Positions 26,391 through 34,010 of a DNA stretch of 64,000 bases are shown here, piece by piece. Origin of the DNA: UBA7672 sp030824255. Lineage in GTDB: Bacteria > Pseudomonadota > Alphaproteobacteria > Caulobacterales > Hyphomonadaceae. Where the stretch lies: positions 1,116,001 to 1,180,000 of the forward strand of contig OW818686.1 of NCBI GenBank assembly GCA_942493305.1, written 5' to 3'. Both the position numbers and the translations under genes were made by a program. Position 1 is the stretch's first letter, and each line of letters opens with the position of its first letter. The notes under the pieces were generated by a model. That model made no database searches, was not told the DNA's origin, and saw only the letters and a program-made list of their open reading frames with translations.

Positions 26391-27386
26391 ATGCCGGTGA
26401 AATACGACGTCGTCGCCCTGGGCAACGCCATCATGGATGTGATCGCGCCGGTCGATGACGCCTTCCTGGTGAAGCACGATATTCCCAAGGCGCGGACGAA
26501 CCTGATCGACGAGGCGCGCGCGGAACTGCTCTATCACGCCCTTCCCGCGAACCGGATCGAGACGTCGGGCGGGTCTGCCGGCAACAGCATTGCCGGCCTG
26601 CGCAGCCTTGGCGGGTCTGGCGCCTTCATGGGCAAGGTGGCGGATGACACGATCGGCGCAAACTATGTGGCCGACATGCGGAGGATCGGCGTCGACTTCT
26701 TCGGCTCGCCGCTGAAGGGCGGACTGACCACGGCCCGCTCGATGATCGCGGTGACGCCGGATGGCGAGCGGTCGATGAACACCTTCCTCGGCGCCTCGAC
26801 CGAGTTTGCCGCAAGCGATGTGGACGCGCAGGCGGTGTCGTCTGCCGAGTGGCTCTATCTCGAAGGCTACCTGTTCGACAAACCGGCGGCGAAGACGGCC
26901 TTCGTGCACGCGTCCGAAGTGGCGAAGTCTGCCAACCGGAAGGTCGCCATCACGATGTCGGACGTGTTCTGCGTCGAGCGGCACCGGGAGAGCTTTGTGC
27001 ACCTGGTGCGGACGCATTGCGACCTGGTGTTCGCCAATGAGGAAGAGCTGCTGACGCTGTACCAGACGCAGGATTTCGATGCGGCGGTGAACCAGATCCG
27101 CAATGATAGCCAGATCGCCGCCATCACCCGCTCGTCCAAGGGATCGGTGATTGTCTCTGGCTCCGACACCTGGGTGGCGCCGGTGACGTCTGCGCCGGTA
27201 GTGGACGCCACGGGGGCTGGCGACCAGTACGCCGCTGGCGTGCTCTATGGCATCACGCACGGCCTCTCGCTGCAGGAATCTGCGCGGCTGGGAAATCTGT
27301 GCGCGGGCGAGGTGATCTCGCATATCGGTCCGCGTCCGGCTGTGAACCTGCGCGAGCTGGCGATGGCGGCGGGACTGAAGGTCTAG
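26391..27386 (+). CDS. PfkB-family carbohydrate kinase, probable adenosine kinase
   Basis: A 331-residue PfkB-fold sugar kinase. Start at 26391 after GGGGAAAG; the longer frame from 26358 lacks a ribosome site. Family signatures are GGSAGNSIAGLRSLGG and DATGAGDQYAAGVLYG with the catalytic Asp278. Overall resemblance is to the alphaproteobacterial adenosine kinase group (ALGNAIMDVIAPVDDAFL N-terminus), which phosphorylates adenosine to AMP. Ribokinase-like alternatives are possible. Confidence 0.88.
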   Translation: MPVKYDVVALGNAIMDVIAPVDDAFLVKHDIPKARTNLIDEARAELLYHALPANRIETSGGSAGNSIAGLRSLGGSGAFMGKVADDTIGANYVADMRRIGVDFFGSPLKGGLTTARSMIAVTPDGERSMNTFLGASTEFAASDVDAQAVSSAEWLYLEGYLFDKPAAKTAFVHASEVAKSANRKVAITMSDVFCVERHRESFVHLVRTHCDLVFANEEELLTLYQTQDFDAAVNQIRNDSQIAAITRSSKGSVIVSGSDTWVAPVTSAPVVDATGAGDQYAAGVLYGITHGLSLQESARLGNLCAGEVISHIGPRPAVNLRELAMAAGLKV

Positions 27387-27396
27387 CGCAATCCGC

Positions 27397-28065
27397 CTAG
27401 CCCAGGCCCTTCGGGGTGACGATGTGTTCGGCGCCCTTCTTCGTCAGCTCCGTGAAACAGAGCCAGGCGAAACCCGCGACACCCGTTGCGCCGGCGGCGG
27501 TGGCGGCAAGGCCCGTGGCCCAGCTGAGCGCGGACAGCGCGCCGATCATGATGCCCCACAGCGCCATGCCGATCAGGCTGGCGAAGAGAATGATGGCGAG
27601 CGGCGACACGATGAGCGTGAGCCAGAAATCGCCCATGAAGATCGTCTCGCCCTTGGTCCGCCAGTAATTGAGCACGGCGAACGCCAGCGTGCCGAGCGCC
27701 AGCTGAACAAGAGCAGTGATGCCGCTCGCATCCCACATGCGGGCGGCCGTGAAGACCAGCGCGTAGAAGGGCGATTGCAGGCCCCTGCCCTCCGGCGCGC
27801 CGGCGCCCGACCAGCCCTTCGTCGTCTCGCCCGTTACGGCTGACTGCAGCTCATCGCCGAAGGTTGTTGCGACGCTGATGGGCGATGTGTTGGCGACGGC
27901 GTCGATCCAGCCCTGTTGCGCCTGTTCTGCTTCAGCGAGCCATTCGGCGCTGGTGACACGCTCGGCGACCGCGCCGACGACCAGCGTAACCACGAGACCG
28001 ATGAGAATGGACAGCACCCGGCGCGAAAGGCCCGCGAACGGCTTTGGTTGGTCGTGTTCTGTCAT
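27397..28065 (-). CDS. Hypothetical membrane protein
   Basis: A 222-residue protein with start at 28065 (MTEHDQPKPFAGLSRRVLSI). Hydrophobic segments lie near 16-35, 110-128, 143-163 and 170-205. A periplasm-sized loop follows the first segment. No family recognised. It converges on the adenosine kinase gene (10 bp) and is followed upstream by the isomerase gene on the same strand, 60 bp away. Confidence 0.7.
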   Translation of the reverse strand: MTEHDQPKPFAGLSRRVLSILIGLVVTLVVGAVAERVTSAEWLAEAEQAQQGWIDAVANTSPISVATTFGDELQSAVTGETTKGWSGAGAPEGRGLQSPFYALVFTAARMWDASGITALVQLALGTLAFAVLNYWRTKGETIFMGDFWLTLIVSPLAIILFASLIGMALWGIMIGALSALSWATGLAATAAGATGVAGFAWLCFTELTKKGAEHIVTPKGLG

Positions 28066-28125
28066 GCCCGGCCTCTTCCCCGCGAGAGGTGTGGCATGGC
28101 GACCATGAGCGGGCAATCGGCAGCG

Positions 28126-28728
28126 CTAGGCGCGCTTCAGCGCGTCTTCCACGAAATCCAGACGGTCCTGTCCGAAGTGCATTTCTTCGCCGTCGGGCGT
28201 CTGCACAAAGAACGTCGGGGCGCCGAAGACGCCGCGCGCGACGGCTTCGTCGGTCGTGGCTTTCAGCTTTTCCTTGTTGGCGGGGTTTTCGGCGGCGGCG
28301 AAGAAATCGTCCGCCGAGAATCCGGCTGTGGTGAGAATTTCGGCGAGGGCTGCCTTGTCACCGATATTCTTCTGGTCCTGCCAGGCTGCGGTGAAGATCG
28401 TCGAGAGGTAATTCTCGAAGTCGGGACGGTTCACCCATTCCTGGGCTGCGCGCTGGACCATCAGCGTCATCATCGGGAAGTGCGGATTGAGCTTGTAGGG
28501 CGTGTTGTATTTCTTTGCCCAGCGCGCCAGGTCCTCACCCATCCACTTTGCTTTCTGTGGCAGCGTGCCTGGCGGTCGATTGCCGGTGGTCTGCATCACG
28601 CCGCCGAGGAACATGGGGCGGTATTTCACGCTGGCGCCGGTGCGTTCGAGCACGCCGGGCAAGCGGCGCCAGGCGAGATAGGCCGTGGGGCTGGTGAAAT
28701 CGTAGAAGAACTCGACGGTCTTGCTCAT
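28126..28728 (-). CDS. 2-hydroxychromene-2-carboxylate isomerase (DsbA-like fold)
   Basis: A 200-residue thioredoxin-fold isomerase. The N-terminal FFYDFTSPTAYLAWRRLP carries the Ser that replaces the redox cysteine in this kappa-class GST-like family, and ARGVFGAPTFFV is the cis-Pro loop. Such enzymes act with glutathione in naphthalene-type degradation, but no catabolic operon is nearby, so the real substrate is open. It lies just downstream of an SDR gene on the same strand with a REP-like hairpin between them. Confidence 0.88.
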   Translation of the reverse strand: MSKTVEFFYDFTSPTAYLAWRRLPGVLERTGASVKYRPMFLGGVMQTTGNRPPGTLPQKAKWMGEDLARWAKKYNTPYKLNPHFPMMTLMVQRAAQEWVNRPDFENYLSTIFTAAWQDQKNIGDKAALAEILTTAGFSADDFFAAAENPANKEKLKATTDEAVARGVFGAPTFFVQTPDGEEMHFGQDRLDFVEDALKRA

Positions 28729-28761
28729 GTTTGCGCCTCCCCGCGCGTGTTCAAACACTGC

Positions 28762-28795
28762 CATTCCGGCACTTCGCTTCGCGCTGGCCGGAATG
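28762..28795. repeat. REP-like palindrome
   Basis: CATTCCGGC at 28762-28770 pairs with GCCGGAATG at 28787-28795 around a CTTCGCTTCGCGC loop. The same design recurs at 62118-62221 and, in a related form, at 45899-46015, so this is one of a dispersed family of intergenic palindromes. Confidence 0.6.
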
Positions 28796-28822
28796 ACAGG
28801 TGAGGGTGATCGCCGATAGCGG

Positions 28823-29554
28823 TCACGCCATCTTCTCCATCCATGGACGCAGATCGAGTTCGTGGGTCCAGGCGTCGCGGGGCTGGGCGTGTAGCATCCA
28901 GTAGGCGTCGGCTATGTGATCCGGATTGAGGATGCCGCCCTGATCCTTCAGCGCGTAGCGTTGCGGGAAGTTTGTCGCGATCCATTCGGTGTCGATGGCG
29001 CCATCGATGATGCTGTGGGCGACGTGGATGCCCTGTGGCCCGAGTTCGCGGGCCATGGATTGCGCGAGGGCGCGGAGGGCGAACTTGGCGCCGCTGAAAG
29101 CGGAGAAGCCTTCCTTGCCCCGGATCGACGCGGTGGCGCCAGTGAAGATGATGGTGCCTTTTCCGCGCGGGACCATGACTTTTGCGGCTTCGCGACCGGC
29201 GAGGAATCCAGCGAAGGCGGCCATCTCCCAAACTTTGCGATAGACGCGCGATGTCGTCTCGCGGATCGGGAACATGACGTTTGCGCCGATGTTGAAGACG
29301 ACGGCTTCGAGGGGGGCGATCTCGCGCTCGATCTTTTCGAACAGGGCGACGGTCTGGTCTTCGTCGCGCGCGTCCGAACCGAAGCCATGGGCCTCTCCGC
29401 CATCGGCGCGGATCTGGGCGAGCAGCGGATCCAGGCTGGCGACATCGCGGCGGGTGACGACGGCGGCGTAGCCTTCGCGGGCGAAGCGACGTGCGATGGC
29501 GCCGCCAGTGGCGTCGCCTGCCCCGACGATGAGGGCTGAGCGCTTTTCGGGCAT
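28823..29554 (-). CDS. Atypical short-chain dehydrogenase/reductase
   Basis: A 243-residue Rossmann-fold SDR with an altered cofactor motif (VGAGDATGGAIAR, residues 10-22). Alignment by spacing places Phe153 (FSGAK, with Lys157) where the catalytic Tyr of YxxxK should be and Ala140 where the catalytic Ser should be. It therefore lacks two of the usual catalytic residues. This kind of sequence is known from a subgroup of SDRs, so it may still be active with another mechanism or may act as a binding protein. It is divergent from an HxlR regulator gene across 70 bp that hold an inverted repeat, suggesting control by that regulator. Confidence 0.85.
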   Translation of the reverse strand: MPEKRSALIVGAGDATGGAIARRFAREGYAAVVTRRDVASLDPLLAQIRADGGEAHGFGSDARDEDQTVALFEKIEREIAPLEAVVFNIGANVMFPIRETTSRVYRKVWEMAAFAGFLAGREAAKVMVPRGKGTIIFTGATASIRGKEGFSAFSGAKFALRALAQSMARELGPQGIHVAHSIIDGAIDTEWIATNFPQRYALKDQGGILNPDHIADAYWMLHAQPRDAWTHELDLRPWMEKMA

Positions 29555-29574
29555 CAGGAACTCTCCGTTCAGAA

Positions 29575-29623
29575 ACAGAACCTACGCTCTGCAATCATGA
29601 GCGCAAGCCTGATAGGGTTCTGA
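29575..29623. promoter_or_regulatory. Inverted repeat between SDR and HxlR genes
   Basis: CAGAACCT at 29575-29582 and GGGTTCTG at 29616-29623 are near-perfect inverse copies inside the 70-bp divergent promoter region; TTCAGAA and TTCTGAA extend them. HxlR proteins bind such half-sites, so this is a candidate operator. Confidence 0.4.
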
Positions 29624-29624
29624 A

Positions 29625-29990
29625 ATGGAACATAGTAGCCGAGCTGCCAGCCGTTGGGACGAACTGGCCACTGACTGGTGTCCGGTCGCGCGCGCGCTGT
29701 CGGTTATCGGCGACCGCTGGACGCTGCTGATTCTGCGCGACTGTTTTCTTGGAAAATCAAGGTTCGAGGAATTCCAGAAAAGCCTGGGGGTGACGCGGCA
29801 TGTGCTGTCTGACCGGCTGAAGCGGCTGGTGGAATTGGGCGTTCTTGAAAGGAACGCTTATTCGGAGCGGCCGCTGCGGTACGCCTATCAGCTCAGCGAC
29901 AAGGGGCGGGATTTTGCCCCCGCGCTGATCGGGCTGAAGGATTGGGGCAAGAAGCACATGCCGGTTCGACGCGAGGCGGCGCAGCGCTAA
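29625..29990 (+). CDS. HxlR-family winged-helix transcriptional regulator
   Basis: A 121-residue regulator. CPVARALSVIGDRWTLLILRDCFLGKSRFEEFQKSLG followed by VTRHVLSDRLKRLVELGVLERNAYSERPLRYAYQLSDKGRDFAP is the HxlR winged helix, with the conserved N-terminal Cys19 that serves as a redox or electrophile sensor in some members. It is divergent from the SDR-isomerase genes and probably regulates them and itself. Confidence 0.92.
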   Translation: MEHSSRAASRWDELATDWCPVARALSVIGDRWTLLILRDCFLGKSRFEEFQKSLGVTRHVLSDRLKRLVELGVLERNAYSERPLRYAYQLSDKGRDFAPALIGLKDWGKKHMPVRREAAQR

Positions 29991-30013
29991 GAATTGGCCG
30001 CTTCGCAGCGACT

Positions 30014-30031
30014 GCCGGGCAGGCGCCCGGC
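30014..30031. terminator. Hairpin between convergent HxlR and hslU genes
   Basis: GCCGGGC at 30014-30020 pairs with GCCCGGC at 30025-30031 around a 4-base loop. It lies between the convergent stop codons and could slow transcription from both sides, but no T tract follows on either strand. Confidence 0.35.
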
Positions 30032-30041
30032 GGTCCATAGA

Positions 30042-31343
30042 TCAGAGAATATACTTCGACAGGTTCTGGTCGCCGGCCATCGCCGCAACCTTCTCGCGGA
30101 CGTAGGCGCCGGAGATGCTGAAGGCTTCGCCGGGTTTTTCCGAGGCCGAGAAGCTGATCTCGTCCAGCACGCGCTCAAGAATGGTGTGAAGGCGGCGCGC
30201 GCCGATGTTTTCGACCGAGTCATTCACCTGCACCGCAATGTCGGCGATGGCCTCGATCGCATCGGGCGCGAAGGACAGGTCGACGCCTTCGGTTTTCATC
30301 AGCGCGGTGTACTGCGTGATGAGGCTGGCTTCGGGTTCGGTGAGGATGCGTTTGAGATCGTCGCGGCTGAGCGCCTTGAGCTCCACCCGGATCGGCAGGC
30401 GGCCCTGCAATTCAGGCAGCAGGTCCGAAGGCTTGGCGACGTGGAACGCGCCTGAGGCAATGAACAGGATGAAGTCTGTCTTCACCGGACCATGCTTGGT
30501 GGACACTGTCGTGCCTTCGATCAGCGGCAGCAGGTCGCGCTGAACGCCTTCGCGGCTGACGTCCGCGCCCGCCCGTTCGGAACGGGAGGCGATCTTGTCG
30601 ATCTCGTCGAGAAAGACGATGCCATCTTCCTCGGTCAGGCGCAGCGCTTCGCGCGTGACGGTTTCGTTGTCGAGGAGCTTGTCGGATTCTTCCTGCACGA
30701 GCGGCTTGTAGGCTTCCTTCACAGTGGTGCGGATGCGCTTGCTGCGCCCGCCGAAGCCTTTCAGCAGGTCGCCGAGATTGACCATGCCGACGCCGCCGGG
30801 CTGGCCGGGGATTTCCATGCCGCCGAAGGGCGAGGCGTTGTCGGGCACGTCGACCTCGATCTCCTTGTCGTCGAGCTGCCCTGCCCGGAGTTTCGTGCGA
30901 AAGCTTTCGCGCGTGCCGGGCTGGGCCGTGGCGCCGACGAGCGCGACGAGGACGCGCTCTTCGGCGGCGGCCTCGGCCTTCGACATCACTTCCTTGCGGC
31001 GCTTCTCGCGCACCTGACCAATGGCGACTTCGACGAGATCGCGGATGATCTGTTCGACATCGCGGCCGACATAGCCGACCTCGGTGAACTTGGTGGCTTC
31101 GACCTTGAGGAAGGGCGCTTTCGCCAGCTTGGCGAGGCGGCGGGAGATTTCCGTTTTGCCGACCCCGGTCGGCCCGATCATCAGGATGTTCTTGGGCGTC
31201 ACTTCCTCCCGCAGGGCGTCCGGCAGTTGCTTGCGGCGCCAGCGATTGCGCAGGGCGAGGGCTACGGCGCGCTTGGCTTCCGGCTGACCGACGATGAAGC
31301 GGTCAAGCTCGGAGACGATTTCGCGGGGCGTGAATTCGGACAT
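30042..31343 (-). CDS. hslU: ATP-dependent protease ATPase subunit HslU (ClpY)
   Basis: A 433-residue AAA+ unfoldase that feeds HslV. MSEFTPREIVSELDRFIVGQPEAKRAVALALRNRWRR is the conserved N-terminus; Walker A is GPTGVGKTEISRRLA, Walker B is GIVFLDEIDKIA, and the C-terminus ends QNLSKYIL, the peptide that docks into HslV. It is on the same strand as hslV but separated from it by a membrane-protein gene and a strong stem-loop. Usually heat-shock induced. Confidence 0.98.
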   Translation of the reverse strand: MSEFTPREIVSELDRFIVGQPEAKRAVALALRNRWRRKQLPDALREEVTPKNILMIGPTGVGKTEISRRLAKLAKAPFLKVEATKFTEVGYVGRDVEQIIRDLVEVAIGQVREKRRKEVMSKAEAAAEERVLVALVGATAQPGTRESFRTKLRAGQLDDKEIEVDVPDNASPFGGMEIPGQPGGVGMVNLGDLLKGFGGRSKRIRTTVKEAYKPLVQEESDKLLDNETVTREALRLTEEDGIVFLDEIDKIASRSERAGADVSREGVQRDLLPLIEGTTVSTKHGPVKTDFILFIASGAFHVAKPSDLLPELQGRLPIRVELKALSRDDLKRILTEPEASLITQYTALMKTEGVDLSFAPDAIEAIADIAVQVNDSVENIGARRLHTILERVLDEISFSASEKPGEAFSISGAYVREKVAAMAGDQNLSKYIL

Positions 31344-31362
31344 GGATTTCCTGATGACAGCT

Positions 31363-31409
31363 CAGGCATGAGCTAGGAAGGCTTGGACAGCTTCGCTAGC
31401 TCATGCCTG
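31363..31409 (-). promoter_or_regulatory. 14-bp perfect inverted repeat upstream of hslU
   Basis: CAGGCATGAGCTAG at 31363-31376 and CTAGCTCATGCCTG at 31396-31409 are exact inverse copies around a 19-base loop, 20 bp upstream of the hslU start. No T tract follows in the hslU direction. It could be the terminator of the upstream membrane-protein gene, an attenuator or a binding site. Confidence 0.55.
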
Positions 31410-31433
31410 CTCATGTCAGCAAGATATTCGTTT

Positions 31434-32579
31434 TCACGCAGGTTCAGGCGGGAAGATGCGGCCCATGGTTCCCTGCTGGGGCATGACCTTCAGGAGAGCC
31501 CGGCGGGCCGTGCGCCAGCCGCCGCCAAGGAGAACGATGGCGCCGCCGATGATCAGCGCCGTCATCATCACCGGATTGACCCCGCCGCCGCCCAGCTCGT
31601 TCACCAGCACCCAGAGGGCGGCGCCGAACGTGACGAGACCGGATACAATCAACGCGCGCCGGTTGAGGGCCAGCGAGAGCAAGGCAAAGGCGATCAGGAC
31701 GACAAGCATCACGGTCGCATCCGCCATGCCGGCCGGTGCGAAACCGGAGCCGAGCACGAGGCCTCGCACGCCGAAAATGATCTGCGGCGCGGCGGCGAGA
31801 TGCAGCCAGAAGGCGTGATCCGAGGTGCGCGTTGAGCGCGTCGGATCACGCATGTCGAAGGCGACTGCAGCGACCAGCGTGGCGACGCCGACCGTGAGCA
31901 TGGCGAGCCCGCTGCCGACCTGGCCAATGCCGGCGAGTTGCGCGACGGCGGTGTAGAAGAGACCCGCAATGGCGCCCGCCAGAAGGAACAGCGAGAATGG
32001 CAGGCGGAAGCGCATGAAGATTGCGCCCGCCGCGAATGCGGCCGCGGCAAAGCCCGCATAGCTGACGCCGGCGAGGGTCTGCCAGGCGTTGAAGTCATCG
32101 CCGCGCGTGAGGTCCGGATCGGGGATCAGGAAGCTGGCGAGGCCAACGGCAAGAATGCCCGAGGCGTAGACGATGGTTCCCGACAGCGCCATTGACGGCA
32201 GAAGCAGGCGACGGCGGCCGCAGAAGTATTCCGCCAGCAACCATGCGCCGACAATCACCGGAATGGGCGCCAGCACAACGGCGAGCTTGATGCGCCAGAT
32301 CATTTCATAGGGGCTTGCCGCGCCGCCGTCTGTCAGGGCCGGCAGACCCAGCAGGTTGATCGCCGAGATGGCCGACAGGAAGCCGAGGCCGACCATCAGG
32401 ATCGCGATCCCGATGGTGAGGAACACATCGTTGAAATTGGACAGGAAGCGCAGGTTTTCCGGATCCAGCATGCGATCGGGATCGTTGCGCGCCTTGAGGA
32501 AGGCTTCGAAGCGTTTGGCCGCCTCGTCGCTGATCGCGCCGCTTTCTACGGCCGCGCGAATATCGGTCTTGTCATACAT
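31434..32579 (-). CDS. Polytopic membrane protein between hslV and hslU
   Basis: A 381-residue protein with about ten membrane segments after a 45-residue cytoplasmic N-terminus (YDKTDIRAAVESGAISDEAAKRFEAFLKARND). The N-terminal helix pair followed by many short hydrophobic spans recalls DUF2157-type membrane proteins, but I cannot confirm the family. It overlaps the end of hslV by 8 bp, so the two are translationally coupled. In most bacteria hslV and hslU are adjacent, so its placement is unusual. Confidence 0.75.
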   Translation of the reverse strand: MYDKTDIRAAVESGAISDEAAKRFEAFLKARNDPDRMLDPENLRFLSNFNDVFLTIGIAILMVGLGFLSAISAINLLGLPALTDGGAASPYEMIWRIKLAVVLAPIPVIVGAWLLAEYFCGRRRLLLPSMALSGTIVYASGILAVGLASFLIPDPDLTRGDDFNAWQTLAGVSYAGFAAAAFAAGAIFMRFRLPFSLFLLAGAIAGLFYTAVAQLAGIGQVGSGLAMLTVGVATLVAAVAFDMRDPTRSTRTSDHAFWLHLAAAPQIIFGVRGLVLGSGFAPAGMADATVMLVVLIAFALLSLALNRRALIVSGLVTFGAALWVLVNELGGGGVNPVMMTALIIGGAIVLLGGGWRTARRALLKVMPQQGTMGRIFPPEPA

Positions 32580-33120
32580 CCAGGGTCTCCAACACGAAGT
32601 TGCTGTTTGTGTAGACGCAGACTTCGGCCGCGATCGTCATCGCTTTGCGTGCGATCTTTTCGGCGTCGTCTTCGTACTCGTACAGCGCTCGTGCGGCGGA
32701 CAGCGCGTAGTTGCCCCCTGAACCAATGGCCGCGATCGGATGCTCCGGTTCCAGCACGTCTCCCCTGCCCGTGATGACGAGCAAGGATGTGACGTCGCCC
32801 ACGATGATGAGGGCTTCGAGGTTGCGGAGATATTTGTCAGTGCGCCAGTCTTTCGCGAGTTCCACGGCGGCGCGCTGGAGATTGCCGGGGAAGCGTTCGA
32901 GCTTTTGCTCAAGGCGTTCGAAGAGCGTGAAGGCGTCGGCCGTGGCGCCAGCGAAGCCTGCGAGAATCTCACCTTTCTCGCCGATGCGCCGGACCTTGCG
33001 TGCGTTGCCCTTCATGACCGTCTGACCCATCGACACCTGGCCATCGCCCATGATGACGAGCTTGCGGCCCTTCTTCACGGCGAGAATGGTGGTGGAGTGC
33101 CAAGTGGGTTCCGATGACAT
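32572..33120 (-). CDS. hslV: ATP-dependent protease peptidase subunit HslV (ClpQ)
   Basis: A 182-residue proteasome-like Ntn hydrolase. The sequence WHSTTILAVKKGRKLVIMGDGQVSMGQTVMKGNARKVRRI shows that the catalytic N-terminal threonine is Thr10, exposed by removal of a nine-residue propeptide; alphaproteobacterial HslV proteins commonly carry such a leader. It forms the double-ring peptidase of the HslUV protease. The upstream region holds a perfect palindrome at 33180-33196. Confidence 0.97.
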   Translation of the reverse strand: MSSEPTWHSTTILAVKKGRKLVIMGDGQVSMGQTVMKGNARKVRRIGEKGEILAGFAGATADAFTLFERLEQKLERFPGNLQRAAVELAKDWRTDKYLRNLEALIIVGDVTSLLVITGRGDVLEPEHPIAAIGSGGNYALSAARALYEYEDDAEKIARKAMTIAAEVCVYTNSNFVLETLDV

Positions 33121-33179
33121 GTCTGCTCTTCCTGACCGTTGAGCAGTCTATGTCGTGCGGACCTTGCCAACAAGCAAAT

Positions 33180-33196
33180 TTATCGACAGTCGATAA
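33180..33196. promoter_or_regulatory. 17-bp perfect palindrome in the hslV / lipoprotein intergenic region
   Basis: TTATCGACAGTCGATAA is symmetric around position 33188. Each arm reads TTATCGACA or its complement, one mismatch from the DnaA box TTATCCACA and identical to a site in the candidate oriC (50880-50888). It lies between divergent genes, 60 bp from hslV and 74 bp from the lipoprotein start, so it could be an operator or a pair of overlapping DnaA-type sites. Confidence 0.45.
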
Positions 33197-33269
33197 TACA
33201 CCTGTCGGCGCCGGGCTGGTTGCGCGGGCGGGTCATGCTATCTAGAGCCTTGTTTTTGAGGGAGAGTGG

Positions 33270-34010
33270 ATGCTGACCCTGCGCGCGGGAAGCTGTCTGG
33301 TTCTGGGTGTCGCGGCGCTGCTGGCGGGGTGCGGCGGCGAAAAAGCCCCCGTCGAAGAAGCCAGGACCGTGCCTCCGACGCCTGGTCCGGTGGCGGCGAT
33401 GCGGATTGTCCACCCCGACGCCGACGCGCAAACCGGGCAACTCACCGTTCCGGGCGGCCCCGGCCAGATGGACCGGATAGAAAGACCTGTCCTCGTCGTG
33501 CCCGGCGATAACGGACGTAGCTATCTGGTGACTGCGCGCGAGGAAACCGGCGGCTGCCATGCCTGCGCGGCGTCGATATCGGTGTTCTATCTCGAAGCTG
33601 CAAGCGGGACGACCACGCTGGCCGCATCGTATCGCGAGGTGATCCAGTCGGGTGCGTGGGGCGTGGCGGGCGAGATCACGCCGTTGAAGCTGCGCGATGG
33701 ACTGGTGGGGATGGTCGACGCCAGCGGCTATACCGGACAGGGCTGCACGGAGACGAACGCCGCCGTCTTCAGGTTCGATGCACGCGGGCCCGTGCAGATT
33801 CTCGAAGCGCCGCTAGGACGGTCGCAGGACGCCATCGACATTGCCGGCAACGTCGTGAAGCCGATCACGGCGGATGTGGACTTCGCGGTGAACTATGTCG
33901 GCAATGACAACAGCGTGCCGGTAGACAGGCTGGTGACGTGGAAGCTCGACGGCGACGCGCTCGTCCCCGTGGAGGGCATCATCCCGACGCCGGTAGCGGA
34001 GGGCTGCTAG
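33270..34010 (+). CDS. Hypothetical lipoprotein
   Basis: A 246-residue protein with lipoprotein signal LVLGVAALLAGCGG (acceptor Cys22) and a GAGGGAGAG ribosome site. A Pro-rich linker precedes a domain with the cysteine pair ETGGCHACAAS and two further cysteines. I recognise no family. Its TAG stop overlaps the stop of the convergent GGDEF/EAL gene within the tetranucleotide CTAG (34007-34010). Confidence 0.72.
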   Translation: MLTLRAGSCLVLGVAALLAGCGGEKAPVEEARTVPPTPGPVAAMRIVHPDADAQTGQLTVPGGPGQMDRIERPVLVVPGDNGRSYLVTAREETGGCHACAASISVFYLEAASGTTTLAASYREVIQSGAWGVAGEITPLKLRDGLVGMVDASGYTGQGCTETNAAVFRFDARGPVQILEAPLGRSQDAIDIAGNVVKPITADVDFAVNYVGNDNSVPVDRLVTWKLDGDALVPVEGIIPTPVAEGC

